Virus record (IMG/VR): IMGVR_UViG_3300034120_001349
Span: 1 to 30,987 of that record
Strand: one strand, 5' to 3'
From: a virus
DNA length: 30,987 nt
The position numbers and the translations under genes are program-made. The first letter of the stretch is position 1, and each line of letters begins with the position of its first letter. Positions 7,876 through 15,998 of this stretch are shown here, piece by piece. The notes under the pieces are model-generated. The model ran no database searches. It worked only from the letters and a program-made list of their open reading frames with translations, and was not told where the DNA came from.

Positions 7876-8297
7876 TGGCGCTGAAATCCCCCGAGGCTGT
7901 TCTACGAAACGCCCTGGTGTCGGACGTTGACGTGCAGGCGTTGATCAGCGGACGTATCTACCCGCTGCGTTACGTCGGGCCGTCCCCGATCCAGTTCCCG
8001 CTGATCATCTGGCGGCGTGCCAGGGTGCTGCGGGAAATGACCATGGCCGGAACGCCGAGCGGCCTGCCCCGAGTCACGGTCGAACTCTACGTCTACGGCG
8101 TGACCTACGAGGCGGCGCGGGATCTGGCTGACAAGTGCCGCCGCGTTCTGGATGGGTACGCCGGCAGTTTTGACAATACAGAAGTTCGGCAGACGTTTCT
8201 GATGGACGAGGCCGACGACCTCGTGGAGATCGACGGAGCGGAGAACTCGCTCTATCTGGTCCGGCAAACTTACGACCTCTTTTGGGTGGAGAATTAA
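7875..8297 (+). CDS. Tail terminator / tail completion protein (DUF3168-like)
   Basis: The product is 140 residues in a TGATG overlap with the gp10-like gene. It starts SPEAVLRNALVSDVDVQALI, then ISGRIYPLRYVGPSPIQFPL, ADKCRRVLDGYAG and a final strand VRQTYDLFW. This is the shape of the DUF3168/gpU-type tail terminator: short, with the GRIYP turn and central helix. It caps the tail tube. Its place right before the tail-tube genes fits well. Confidence 0.85.
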   Translation: MALKSPEAVLRNALVSDVDVQALISGRIYPLRYVGPSPIQFPLIIWRRARVLREMTMAGTPSGLPRVTVELYVYGVTYEAARDLADKCRRVLDGYAGSFDNTEVRQTFLMDEADDLVEIDGAENSLYLVRQTYDLFWVEN

Positions 8298-8300
8298 CTC

Positions 8301-8669
8301 ATGGCAACTCACGGTCAGGGCACGACGCTCACGTTCGGCGGCACGGGCTACACGGTCACGAACATCACCTACTCGATGACCGACGTGTCGGCTGGCGACA
8401 CCATCGACGTGTCCCACCTCAGCCTGTCCGCAGGCAGCAGCGTTGCCACCATGGATCGCCCCCTCAAGGGTTCGGCCACGGACACGGGTCGCGAGGTCAG
8501 CATCGAGTACCTCGGCACCGCGCCGATCACCGACGGGTCGACCGGCACGCTGGTGATCTCTGGCGGCCTGACGCTCAGTGCTGCTGCCACGGTCAGTTCT
8601 TCCAGCGTCACGCTGGCGACGAACGACGCCACGCGGGGCCAGGCCACCTTCCGAGTCGCGCGGGTCTAG
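8301..8669 (+). CDS. Tail tube protein 1 (probable major tail protein)
   Basis: The product is 122 residues from ATG 8301. It reads GQGTTLTFGGTGYTVTNITY, then SAGDTIDVSHLSLSAG, then VSIEYLGTAPI and VISGGLTLSAAATVSS. The short beta-rich chain with a Gly-rich N-terminal hairpin and a final VTL-ATNDATRGQATFRVAR strand is as expected for a siphovirus tail-tube subunit. It is on the short side for the family. The next gene is a divergent copy. I cannot tell which of the two forms the main tube, but this one is longer and its length and place favour it. Confidence 0.75.
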   Translation: MATHGQGTTLTFGGTGYTVTNITYSMTDVSAGDTIDVSHLSLSAGSSVATMDRPLKGSATDTGREVSIEYLGTAPITDGSTGTLVISGGLTLSAAATVSSSSVTLATNDATRGQATFRVARV

Positions 8670-8687
8670 TCCGCTACGGGGGTTTCC

Positions 8688-8996
8688 GTGGCGACATACT
8701 CGCAAGGCTGCACGGTGTCGTTTGCCGGTTCTTCACTGACCGAGCTGACAAGCGTGCAGTTGGAGCTTGGCGGCGGCCTGCCTATTGGTCGCAGCGGCAC
8801 CTATGCACCAAGCGGCGGCAGCGTGAGCGTCGAGGGACTCGCTCCGGGCTCTTTCAATTGGGGCCAATACGGGTCGCTCGTTATTAGCGGTGGCGGCGTC
8901 AGCTTGACATACAACGCAGTATGTACGGGCAAGGGAGCCACCGCGGCTGCCAACGATGTGACGCGTTACACGTTCACGTTCGACCTCATTGGATGA
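8688..8996 (+). CDS. Tail tube protein 2, tandem paralogue of 8301
   Basis: The product is 102 residues from GTG 8688, preceded by GGGGG at about 8678-8683. Its plan repeats that of the previous protein: MATYSQGCTVSFAGSS at the N-terminus, SVSVEGLAPGSFNWGQYGSL, VISGGGVSLTYNAVC and an AANDVTRYTFTFDL end (compare ATNDATRGQATFRV). A tandem duplication with divergence is the simplest reading. It may be a minor tube, a tube-tip or a decoration protein. A tail tube role is inferred from the paralogy and from the chaperone gene that follows. Confidence 0.7.
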   Translation: MATYSQGCTVSFAGSSLTELTSVQLELGGGLPIGRSGTYAPSGGSVSVEGLAPGSFNWGQYGSLVISGGGVSLTYNAVCTGKGATAAANDVTRYTFTFDLIG

Positions 8997-9000
8997 AACC

Positions 9001-9345
9001 GTGGCACTGACGAAAGAACAAATTCTTGCAGCGGACGACCTGGGCCTCCTCGAGGTCAAGGTCAAGGAGTGGGGCGGCAGCGTGTTCATCCGCGTGATGA
9101 CCTGCGGCGAGCGAGACTCTTACGAGAACGATTGGGTGGCGAACAAGGGTAAGGGTGTCGAGAACTTCCGCACGAAGTTCCTGGCACGCTGCCTGTGTGA
9201 CGAGAAGGGCGCGCGGCTGTTCACCGACGCGGAGGTCGAGCAGCTGGCAAAGAAGTCGGCCAAGGTGATGAGCCGCGTGTGGGCCAAGGCGATGGAGCAC
9301 AACGCTCTCACCGACAAGGACGTGGAGGAACTCGCAAAAAACTAG
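9001..9345 (+). CDS. Tail assembly chaperone, short form (gpG-like)
   Basis: The 114-residue zero-frame product starts at GTG 9001; a TTG at 8989 is the alternative start. It is mostly helical and acidic (ALTKEQILAADDLGLLEVKV, FRTKFLARCLCDE, FTDAEVEQLAKKSAKVMSRV), typical of the gpG-type chaperone that coats the tape measure before tail assembly. It stops at TAG 9343 just after the slippery sequence. The gene order tail tube, chaperone, tape measure is the hallmark of long-tailed phages. Confidence 0.88.
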   Translation: MALTKEQILAADDLGLLEVKVKEWGGSVFIRVMTCGERDSYENDWVANKGKGVENFRTKFLARCLCDEKGARLFTDAEVEQLAKKSAKVMSRVWAKAMEHNALTDKDVEELAKN

Positions 9346-9653
9346 CAGTCCGCCCGACGCGTGTTTTTCTGTTTCGTCTGGCGGCACATCTCGGAATGAC
9401 GGTCAAGCAGTTGTGCCAGGAAATGGACAGCCGGGAGTTTGCCGAGTGGATTGCATACCACCGGCACTTCCATCCGCTTCCTGACACATGGCGGCAGACG
9501 GGCCTGGTGGCCAGTGCGACGCTCGCGCCGTACTGCCCGCGGGGCAGGACGCCGAAGGCTGAGGACTTCGTTCCGGTTGTGAAAGCACCGCAGCACGAAC
9601 TGCAGATACAGGAAGCGTTGGAACAGTTGGCGAAAGACTTGGCGGGTGACTAA
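9001..9653 (+). CDS. Tail assembly chaperone, frameshifted long form (gpGT-like)
   Basis: A -1 shift at 9336-9342 joins the short form to an overlapping frame that runs to TAA 9651, giving about 217 residues. The added 103 residues begin LAVRPTRVFLFRLAAHLGMT and contain KQLCQEMDSREFAEWIAYHR, a helical T-part of normal kind, then PHELQIQEALEQLAKD-like helix near the end. The fused form is known from lambda gpG/gpGT to bind both tape measure and tail-tube protein. The T-part has no good start codon of its own, which supports translation by frameshift. The tape measure starts at the stop (TAATG). Confidence 0.88.
9336..9342 (+). promoter_or_regulatory. Programmed -1 ribosomal frameshift site A AAA AAC
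   Basis: The heptamer A AAA AAC is in the right register for a -1 shift (codons GCA AAA AAC then TAG in the zero frame). It is one of the most efficient bacterial slippery sequences. It ends directly before the zero-frame stop and leads into the T-part frame. Confidence 0.92.
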
Positions 9654-12600
9654 TGGCGACGGTGATCGGACTCGGCGTGCAGTTCTCGGCCAATGCCAAC
9701 GGCATGACCAAGGGGCTGTCACAGGTCGACCGTCAGCTGCAGAACCTCGGCAAGCAGGCCGCGGCTGCGTCGTCGCTCTTCGACTCGTTCACGGCGGCAA
9801 GCGGTGCGGCAGCTGCGGCCCAGCAGCAAGTGGCCACGGATATCGCGTTTCTCGGCAGTGCCCTGAAGACCGGGCAGATTTCTGCCCAGGAGTACGCCTC
9901 GGAACTGCAGGCCATCGTCGGCAGCGCCCAGACGGCGGCGGCAGCGTTTGCCGAAGGTGCACGGATCACCGACCAGGTGGCCACGGCCGAGGAGCGGCGT
10001 ACGGCTGAGCTCGAGCGGCTGGGCCAGCTGCTCGCGGCCGGAGCGATCAGCGAGGAGACGTACAGCCGTGCGGCGGCAGAGGCCAGCGGTGCCAACGAAG
10101 AGGCGGCGAAGGCCGAGACCGACCGGGCAAAGGCCCTGGCACGCGCGGCTCAGATCACGCAGGCCAACCTAAGCCCTCAGCAGAAGTACGACGCGGCGGT
10201 CCAGGAATTGAGCGACCACCTGGCCGCTGGCCGCATCTCGCAGGAGACGTACAACTCGGCAATCGCCAAGGCTACGACTGACTTCGACAAAGCCAGCAGG
10301 GCCGCTGCAGGATTTGAAGACGCAGCCGCGGCTGGTGGCGACGGCGGCACGATGAAGTTCAACGAGTTGTCCGGCGTGCTGTCGGCCTTGCCAGGCCCGA
10401 TCGGCAATGTGGCCGGCCGTCTGTCAGGTCTGGCGTCTGCTGGCGAGGGTCTCGGCAAGGTCTTCGGCGGCGGTGCCGGCCTGTCTGGCGGCCTTGCCAA
10501 CATCGGAGCCTCGGTGGCTGGGATGGTGAATCCGTTCACTGTCGGCCTCGCTGCGGTGGCTGCGTTTGGTGCGGGTGCTACCGCGGTGGCCAGCGGGCTG
10601 CTCGACCTCGAGGACCGCGTCGAGACGCTCGGCAACACGGCCGACAAGCTGGGCGTGTCGTTTGAGTTCATCCAGACGCTCGAGGAAGCGGGCAACCGCT
10701 CGGGCGTTTCCATCGAATCAGTCAGCAGCGCCTTCGGCAAGCTACAGAAGACGCTCGCCGGTGCAGACGAGGAGAGCAAGGCCGCGACTGCGGCCCTGGC
10801 CAAGCTGGGCATTTCGTTCACGGACTTGGAGAACTTGAGCCCGGAAGAGCAGATCCGCCTGGTCGGCGAACAACTGCAGGGCATCGAAGATCCCGCGAAG
10901 CGGACGGCCGCTGCCATGCAGATCTTCGGCAAGAGCGGCGCCGACCTGCTGCCGTTCTTTGCCAACCTCGGCCCGGCAGCCGACGACATCGAGCGGCTCG
11001 GTGGATCACTATCGGCCATCGACCGTGGCCGCATTGATGACTTCGGTGCAGGCATCGACGCCCTGGGCGTTGCCAGTTCCCGGCTCGGCGAGCTGCTGCT
11101 GCTGCCGTTTGTGGGCCTCGGTGAAGGCATCGCACAAGGCTCTGCCGAGTTCCTGGGCGGCATCAACGCTATCGTCGGGCCGATTGGCGACGTTCTGGAA
11201 CCGGTGCTTTCTGGTCTGGGTACAGCGTTCGAGGTTGTCGGCGTGGTCATCGGCGGCATCGGCCGCGTAATCGGGGAAATCATCTCGCCTATCGGAGACC
11301 TGGCCCAAGCGTTCGGCGCGGTCGGTGAATCGTTCGGCACCGCGTTTATCGACGTTGTGCGATATCTAGTCGACGGCGCGGTAGCTGCTACAGATTTCGC
11401 CGTATCGTTCTCGCCGCTCGGTGCAGTTGCTGACAACCTTGGCGGTCTTGGCGAAACCGTCTCGCGTGTTGCCAACATCATTGGCACGGCGCTCTCACAG
11501 GTCGGCAGCTACATCGGCGACTCGCTGGCGTCGTGGGCTGAGTTCTTCGGCCTGCAGTCTGCCATTGAACAGATCGGCGGCGTGATCTCGTCCGTATTCG
11601 GTGGCGTGTCGTCCACATTCGAAACGATCGCCAACGCCATCGGCGGGACCGTTGGACGCCTGCTCACCATTGCCGAGAACTTCCTCGGCATCACCGCCGA
11701 GGTCGAAGAGCCGGTGATTCCCGAACTCGACCTGTCACAGCCCACGCTGGCCGCCTCGCAGTTCGCCAAGGAGATCGGCACGGCGGCCACGGCGGCCGCG
11801 GAGTTCGGCCAGGCTGGCTTTGAGGCTGCAGTCGCCTATCAGACCTCGCTAGAGCAGATCGCACAGCTTCAGGCCGACAACACGTTGACGGCCGACGAGG
11901 CGAAGAAGGCGGCCGAGCAGGAGAAGGCTGCGTTCGAAGCCAAGATCGAAACGCTGGACCAGGAGGCACAGGCCCAGGCCCGTGCTTCCGAAGCTGCCCA
12001 GAAGGCCGCCGACGAGAAGATCGCAGCGGCTGAGCGTGCTGCAGCTGCTGCCGTCGAGGCCGACCGCAAGCTGGCCGACGCGTTCATTTCCGCACAAGGT
12101 CTCGGCGGCGGTGACGGAGCGACGCCAGCCGACACGCTCCTGGCGATCGTCAGGCAGATCGAGGAGACCGAGGCGGCCATCGTCGAGGCCCGTGCCAGCG
12201 GCGACAAGGCTGCGGAGGATGCTGCCATCCGGCGGCTGCAGGTTCTCGACCAGGCCCAGGCCGCGGCGGAAGAAACGGCCCAGTTTGGGTTCTCGACCCA
12301 GGACGCCGAGCGGGCGATTGCGTCGGTGCGTGACACGCTCGACGAGACGTTCTCGTTCGTGAACTTTGAGCTTGCCCCGGAGGCGTTCACGGCAGCCCAG
12401 GAGCAGTTGGCCCAGCTGGAGGCGGACCTCGAGGCGAAGGTCATCGACCCCGAAACCTTTGAACAGGCTGCCGACGCGATCCGCTCTGGCTTTGAGGACG
12501 CCCTCAAGACGGCCGAGAGGATCCGCGACCTGAACGAGCAGTACGCCCAGCGTGCGGCCGAGATCGAAGCCAGCCGGCTCGACGCACTCTCGCAGGTGTC

Positions 12601-12784
12601 GCAGACACCGCTGCAGGCCACTGACGTGCGGACCAGCGAAGGGGCGAGCGAGTTTATTCGGCTCGCTACTGGCCGAGAGGATCCAGCGATCGCGGAATAC
12701 CGCAAGCAGCTGTCAGAGCTTCGCAAGATTGCCAATGAGATCGGCAAGCTCGGCGGCGTGGTCGACATTGTGGGGGCAGCGTAA
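9653..12784 (+). CDS. Tape measure protein
   Basis: The product is 1043 residues from ATG 9653, the longest gene in the window. The N-terminal 240 residues are Ala/Gln/Glu-rich coiled coil. A Gly/Ala-rich hydrophobic region with membrane-like stretches spans residues 250-340 (for example ASVAGMVNPFTVGLAAVAAF), followed by a helical part and a second hydrophobic part with GVVIGGIGRVIGEIISPIGD repeats near 530-660. The C-terminal 350 residues are again coiled coil. This is the classic tape measure layout. At about 0.15 nm per residue, a general rule for these proteins, the tail would be near 150 nm. No lysozyme or peptidase domain was recognised. Confidence 0.93.
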   Translation: MATVIGLGVQFSANANGMTKGLSQVDRQLQNLGKQAAAASSLFDSFTAASGAAAAAQQQVATDIAFLGSALKTGQISAQEYASELQAIVGSAQTAAAAFAEGARITDQVATAEERRTAELERLGQLLAAGAISEETYSRAAAEASGANEEAAKAETDRAKALARAAQITQANLSPQQKYDAAVQELSDHLAAGRISQETYNSAIAKATTDFDKASRAAAGFEDAAAAGGDGGTMKFNELSGVLSALPGPIGNVAGRLSGLASAGEGLGKVFGGGAGLSGGLANIGASVAGMVNPFTVGLAAVAAFGAGATAVASGLLDLEDRVETLGNTADKLGVSFEFIQTLEEAGNRSGVSIESVSSAFGKLQKTLAGADEESKAATAALAKLGISFTDLENLSPEEQIRLVGEQLQGIEDPAKRTAAAMQIFGKSGADLLPFFANLGPAADDIERLGGSLSAIDRGRIDDFGAGIDALGVASSRLGELLLLPFVGLGEGIAQGSAEFLGGINAIVGPIGDVLEPVLSGLGTAFEVVGVVIGGIGRVIGEIISPIGDLAQAFGAVGESFGTAFIDVVRYLVDGAVAATDFAVSFSPLGAVADNLGGLGETVSRVANIIGTALSQVGSYIGDSLASWAEFFGLQSAIEQIGGVISSVFGGVSSTFETIANAIGGTVGRLLTIAENFLGITAEVEEPVIPELDLSQPTLAASQFAKEIGTAATAAAEFGQAGFEAAVAYQTSLEQIAQLQADNTLTADEAKKAAEQEKAAFEAKIETLDQEAQAQARASEAAQKAADEKIAAAERAAAAAVEADRKLADAFISAQGLGGGDGATPADTLLAIVRQIEETEAAIVEARASGDKAAEDAAIRRLQVLDQAQAAAEETAQFGFSTQDAERAIASVRDTLDETFSFVNFELAPEAFTAAQEQLAQLEADLEAKVIDPETFEQAADAIRSGFEDALKTAERIRDLNEQYAQRAAEIEASRLDALSQVSQTPLQATDVRTSEGASEFIRLATGREDPAIAEYRKQLSELRKIANEIGKLGGVVDIVGAA

Positions 12785-13656
12785 TGGCAATTATTGCCGG
12801 TCGGGAAGTCATCCCACGCACGTTTACGCACCGGTTCGGCGAGTCGCCGACGGCCGAGATCAAGTACCACCTGACCACCAGCGGCCCTGTTGGCGTGCAG
12901 CAGGCACTTGATTACGTCGGCATCTATCACGGATCACCTCATCCCGAGTACCCGTACTTATGGTGCACGGAAGGTGCCGTAAACGAACTCGACCGCTTCC
13001 ACGTCGAAATAACCTACTCGTATTCCGTGCCGGCCGTTGGCACTGAGGACAGCGACCCAAACCCCCTGGCGCGTGCTGATATCTGGTCTTTCTCCACGGG
13101 AGGGTCAGCGGTCCCTGCGTTGGCGTATTTCCATGGCAGCGGGAACGGCGACCTGCGTGCCCTGGTCAACTCGGCCTACGACTTCTTCGAAGGTGCGATG
13201 ACTGAGGAGAGCGAGCTGCGTTGCACGATCTCTGGCAACCGTGCGTCGTTTCCCGTTGGCGTGGCCGCCCAAGTGACCAACTGTGTGAACGCAGACGCCT
13301 ACCTCGGAGCCCAGCCGTACCAATGGAAGTGCCAGGGAATCAGCGGCCAGCAGCAGGTCGAGGTGGTCAACGGGTTTGAGTTGAAGTATTGGTCAGTCTC
13401 CGTAGAGCTCGCGTTCAGGCAGAGCGGCTGGCGGCTGATGCTGCCTGACGTTGGCTACAACTACCTCGAGGGAAGCCAGCAGAAGCGGGCGTACGTGATC
13501 GACCCGGAAAGCGGCGACAAGGTCGCGTCGTCGAACCCTGTGGCTCTGAACTCAAACGGCTCTCTTAAAAGCTCGGGCACCGCCCCGGACATCCTCTACC
13601 GCCGCGTCCACCGCGAGGTCGCCTTCGCTCCCCTGTTTGGCACGCCGCCGTTCTAA
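12784..13656 (+). CDS. Probable distal tail / baseplate hub-side protein
   Basis: The product is 290 residues in a TAATG overlap with the tape measure. It is beta-rich and acid/aromatic rich, with IIAGREVIPRTFTHRFG at the start, GIYHGSPHPEYPYL, FHVEITYSYSVP, and a C-terminal beta block around FELKYWSVSVELAFRQSGWRLMLPDVGYNYLEG. I do not recognise the family. Position directly after the tape measure is where distal tail proteins usually lie, so a Dit-like role is inferred. The segment WSVSVELAFRQSGW resembles the core strand of tail-tube-like folds, which would agree. It could instead be a baseplate protein of its own type. Confidence 0.6.
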   Translation: MAIIAGREVIPRTFTHRFGESPTAEIKYHLTTSGPVGVQQALDYVGIYHGSPHPEYPYLWCTEGAVNELDRFHVEITYSYSVPAVGTEDSDPNPLARADIWSFSTGGSAVPALAYFHGSGNGDLRALVNSAYDFFEGAMTEESELRCTISGNRASFPVGVAAQVTNCVNADAYLGAQPYQWKCQGISGQQQVEVVNGFELKYWSVSVELAFRQSGWRLMLPDVGYNYLEGSQQKRAYVIDPESGDKVASSNPVALNSNGSLKSSGTAPDILYRRVHREVAFAPLFGTPPF

Positions 13657-13688
13657 AAGCCCGCGAGGCTGCAGGATAGGTTGATTCT

Positions 13689-14054
13689 ATGAGTGAGTTT
13701 CTTGCACTGCCGGGTCCGCTTGCCATCTCCATGACTGTTGGAGATGAGTTCGGGATGTTCGTCGATCTTGACATCGACACGACGAACTTCGCATGGACCG
13801 GCATTGTCTACGAAGTCACCACGACCGTTTCTTTTTCGAGCCCCAGTGGCGTGTCTTCGCAGGGGGCGACAGCTGCGACGTTCACTGTGACTAGCGTCAG
13901 CGCTGCGAATGGGCAAATCAACCTGTCGTTGACTGAGGCGCAGACAAGCTTGCTTGATCCGACAAAGAAATACCGCTGGTACCTCAGAGGCGTAAGCCCA
14001 TCGCTCGTCACACGCACATACCTTAGCGGAACTTTTACGGCGTACGCACCATGA
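13689..14054 (+). CDS. Small beta-sheet protein, fibre cassette 2, paralogue of 4421
   Basis: The product is 121 residues from ATG 13689, with AGGATAGG at 13673-13680. It has GDEFGMFVDLDIDTTNFAW, then VSFSSPSGVS, INLSLTEAQTSLLDP and KYRWYLRGV. The order of features matches the protein encoded at 4421 ([28 protein letters not shown]). It precedes the second fibre gene by an ATGA overlap, exactly as its paralogue precedes the first. Its role in the fibre is unknown. Confidence 0.75.
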   Translation: MSEFLALPGPLAISMTVGDEFGMFVDLDIDTTNFAWTGIVYEVTTTVSFSSPSGVSSQGATAATFTVTSVSAANGQINLSLTEAQTSLLDPTKKYRWYLRGVSPSLVTRTYLSGTFTAYAP

Positions 14055-15619
14055 TTAATGTCACAGTCTCGGGAACGGCCGTTGGCGTTTCGGTCAGTAG
14101 TGGCATTGGCCCTGCCGGATTCATCAACGCCCCTGGCACGTCGACCAACGCTTTCGGCACGTTCCAGTTAACTGCTGGCAATGGTATTACCATCTCGACC
14201 AGCGTCGGGCAGTTCCAGGTTGCTTCATACAACACGTCACAGGTCGCTGGCCTGGCCCCGGTCCAAAGCGTCGCCGGGCGTGTTGGCTCCGTGCAGCTGC
14301 AGGCGTCCGACGTGACGGCTGGCACGTTCGCTATCGCACGGATTCCGACGATCTCGTACACGGCCCTCGCCAATGTACCGACGAGCTTTGGCCCGTCAGC
14401 CCACACGCACTCGACCAGCGACGTTGTGTCGTTTACGTCTGCCGCTGCGGCAGCCGCCCCGGTGCAGAGCGTGGCAGGTCGCACCGGTGCTATCTCGCTG
14501 GCAGCCGCCGACGTGAGCGGGCTGGCTTCCGTTGCGACCAGTGGCTCGTACACGAGCCTGCAGAACGTGCCTGCCACGTTCGCTCCAGTGGCTCACACGC
14601 ACGGCACAGCCGACATCACCGGCATCTCGAGCTCGTTTGCGGCAGCTAGCCACACCCACGAAGCCTCGGCGATTGCCAGCGGCGTGCTTGAGCTCGCCCG
14701 CATCCCGACCATCGGCTACACGGCGCTGTCAGGCGTGCCGACGACGTTCGCACCGCAGGCCCACACGCACAGCACGGCCGACGTGGCTGGGCTCACGGCC
14801 TCGTTCTCGCAGGTCGGCCACACGCACGACTACGCGGCCAGCAGCCATGGTCACGCGGCCAGCGATGTGACCAGCGGCACGTTCGATGTCTCTCGCATCC
14901 CGGCCATCTCTTACACGGCGTTGCAGAACATCCCGGTTTCGTTTGTGCCGGCAACGCACACGCACGACTACGCGGCGTCGATCCACACGCACTCCACCGC
15001 CGACATTGCCGGCTATCTGGCACTGCCTTCACAGGGCGGCAAGGCCGGCCCGCTGGTCACGGATGGCACGGCAGCGACCTGGTCGACCCGGTACGGCGTG
15101 GTCGATCCGGTGCTAGTTCAGGGCGCTGGCATGACCCTAACGCGTGACACGGCCGCCGGGTCCATTACTGTCGCGTTTGCTGGCGGCACGTCAGGGATCG
15201 TTGTCGGATCTGCCACGCCGCAGCCTCTGGGTGTCGCAGCTGCTGGATCTTCAGGAGATGCTGCCCGTATAGATCATGTTCACGCAATGCCAACGGCAGC
15301 AGACGTTGGGGCAGCTGCGGCGGCTCATACACACTCCGCTGGCGACGTGACGAGCGGGACGCTCGACATCGCACGGATTCCGACGATTGGCTATACAGCA
15401 CTTAGCGGGGTGCCGCTCACGTTTGCCCCCGTTTCTCACACGCACTCGACAACAGACATCACTGGCTACACGCTCACTAGCGTGAACGGTTTGACTGGCA
15501 CTGTCACAATTGCCGGCGGTGCTGGTGTCACGGTCAGCACGGCCAGCAGCTCGATCACGATTGCGGCTGGTGGCGGCAGTGGCGGCGTATCTCTAGGTCT
15601 TGTCCTCGCACTGAGTTGA
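14051..15619 (+). CDS. Tail fibre protein with HxH repeats
   Basis: The product is 522 residues from ATG 14051. The N-terminus (INVTVSGTAVGVSVSSG, then IGPAG) resembles the first fibre's start ([16 protein letters not shown], then GPQG). The body consists of about ten units of FAPxxHTHSTADI type spaced 30-45 residues, alternating with VQSVAGRTGAISLAAADVSG strands and ARIPTIGYTALSGVP links. HxH motifs bind octahedral iron or other metals in trimeric fibres such as T4 gp37, which I take as the likely fold. The last 100 residues are another such unit followed by a Gly/Ser-rich end. It lacks a separate adhesin domain. Confidence 0.9.
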   Translation: MINVTVSGTAVGVSVSSGIGPAGFINAPGTSTNAFGTFQLTAGNGITISTSVGQFQVASYNTSQVAGLAPVQSVAGRVGSVQLQASDVTAGTFAIARIPTISYTALANVPTSFGPSAHTHSTSDVVSFTSAAAAAAPVQSVAGRTGAISLAAADVSGLASVATSGSYTSLQNVPATFAPVAHTHGTADITGISSSFAAASHTHEASAIASGVLELARIPTIGYTALSGVPTTFAPQAHTHSTADVAGLTASFSQVGHTHDYAASSHGHAASDVTSGTFDVSRIPAISYTALQNIPVSFVPATHTHDYAASIHTHSTADIAGYLALPSQGGKAGPLVTDGTAATWSTRYGVVDPVLVQGAGMTLTRDTAAGSITVAFAGGTSGIVVGSATPQPLGVAAAGSSGDAARIDHVHAMPTAADVGAAAAAHTHSAGDVTSGTLDIARIPTIGYTALSGVPLTFAPVSHTHSTTDITGYTLTSVNGLTGTVTIAGGAGVTVSTASSSITIAAGGGSGGVSLGLVLALS

Positions 15620-15623
15620 ACAC

Positions 15624-15998
15624 ATGGCAAATCCAAATCTCGGCTCCGCCACGAACGTCTACGCGAACAATGCGCAACTGTCGCTGACTGCCACCACGGC
15701 TGCGCAGCTGATCACCAACGCGGCATCGAGCGGCAAGGTGTTCCTGGTCGACTCGATCATTGTCGCCAACGTCGACGCCACGAACGCCTGCGACGTGACG
15801 GTTACGCGGTTTGCGTCCGCGACCAACACTGGCACGGCGTTCCCGATTGCCTCGACGATCACAGTGCCCGCGAAGGCATCGCTGATCGTCGTCGGCAAGG
15901 ATAACCCAATCAACCTCACGGAGGCCGAGTCGGTCTACGTCACGGCGAGCGCGGCGAATCGGTTGGTCGTGGATGCCAATTGGAAGGAATTGTCGTGA
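15624..15998 (+). CDS. Small beta-rich fibre cassette protein, paralogue of 5491
   Basis: The product is 124 residues from ATG 15624, five bases after the fibre stop. The chain (NLGSATNVYANNAQLSLTAT, VFLVDSIIVANVDATNACDV, TVTRFASATNTG, STITVPAKASLIVVGKDN, VYVTASAANRLVVD) is a compact beta protein with a layout like 5491. It sits in the same place of the cassette as its paralogue, between fibre and tip gene. Similar proteins occur behind phage fibres; the function is unknown. Confidence 0.75.
   Translation: MANPNLGSATNVYANNAQLSLTATTAAQLITNAASSGKVFLVDSIIVANVDATNACDVTVTRFASATNTGTAFPIASTITVPAKASLIVVGKDNPINLTEAESVYVTASAANRLVVDANWKELS

Noticed and set aside
10177-11487. Long antisense open frames, also at 1467-2852, 619-1410 and 11869-12930 on the - strand
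   Set aside because: They are mirror frames of the tape measure, capsid and protease genes. Their products are Ser/Pro/Arg-rich without domains, as expected from G+C-rich codon bias.
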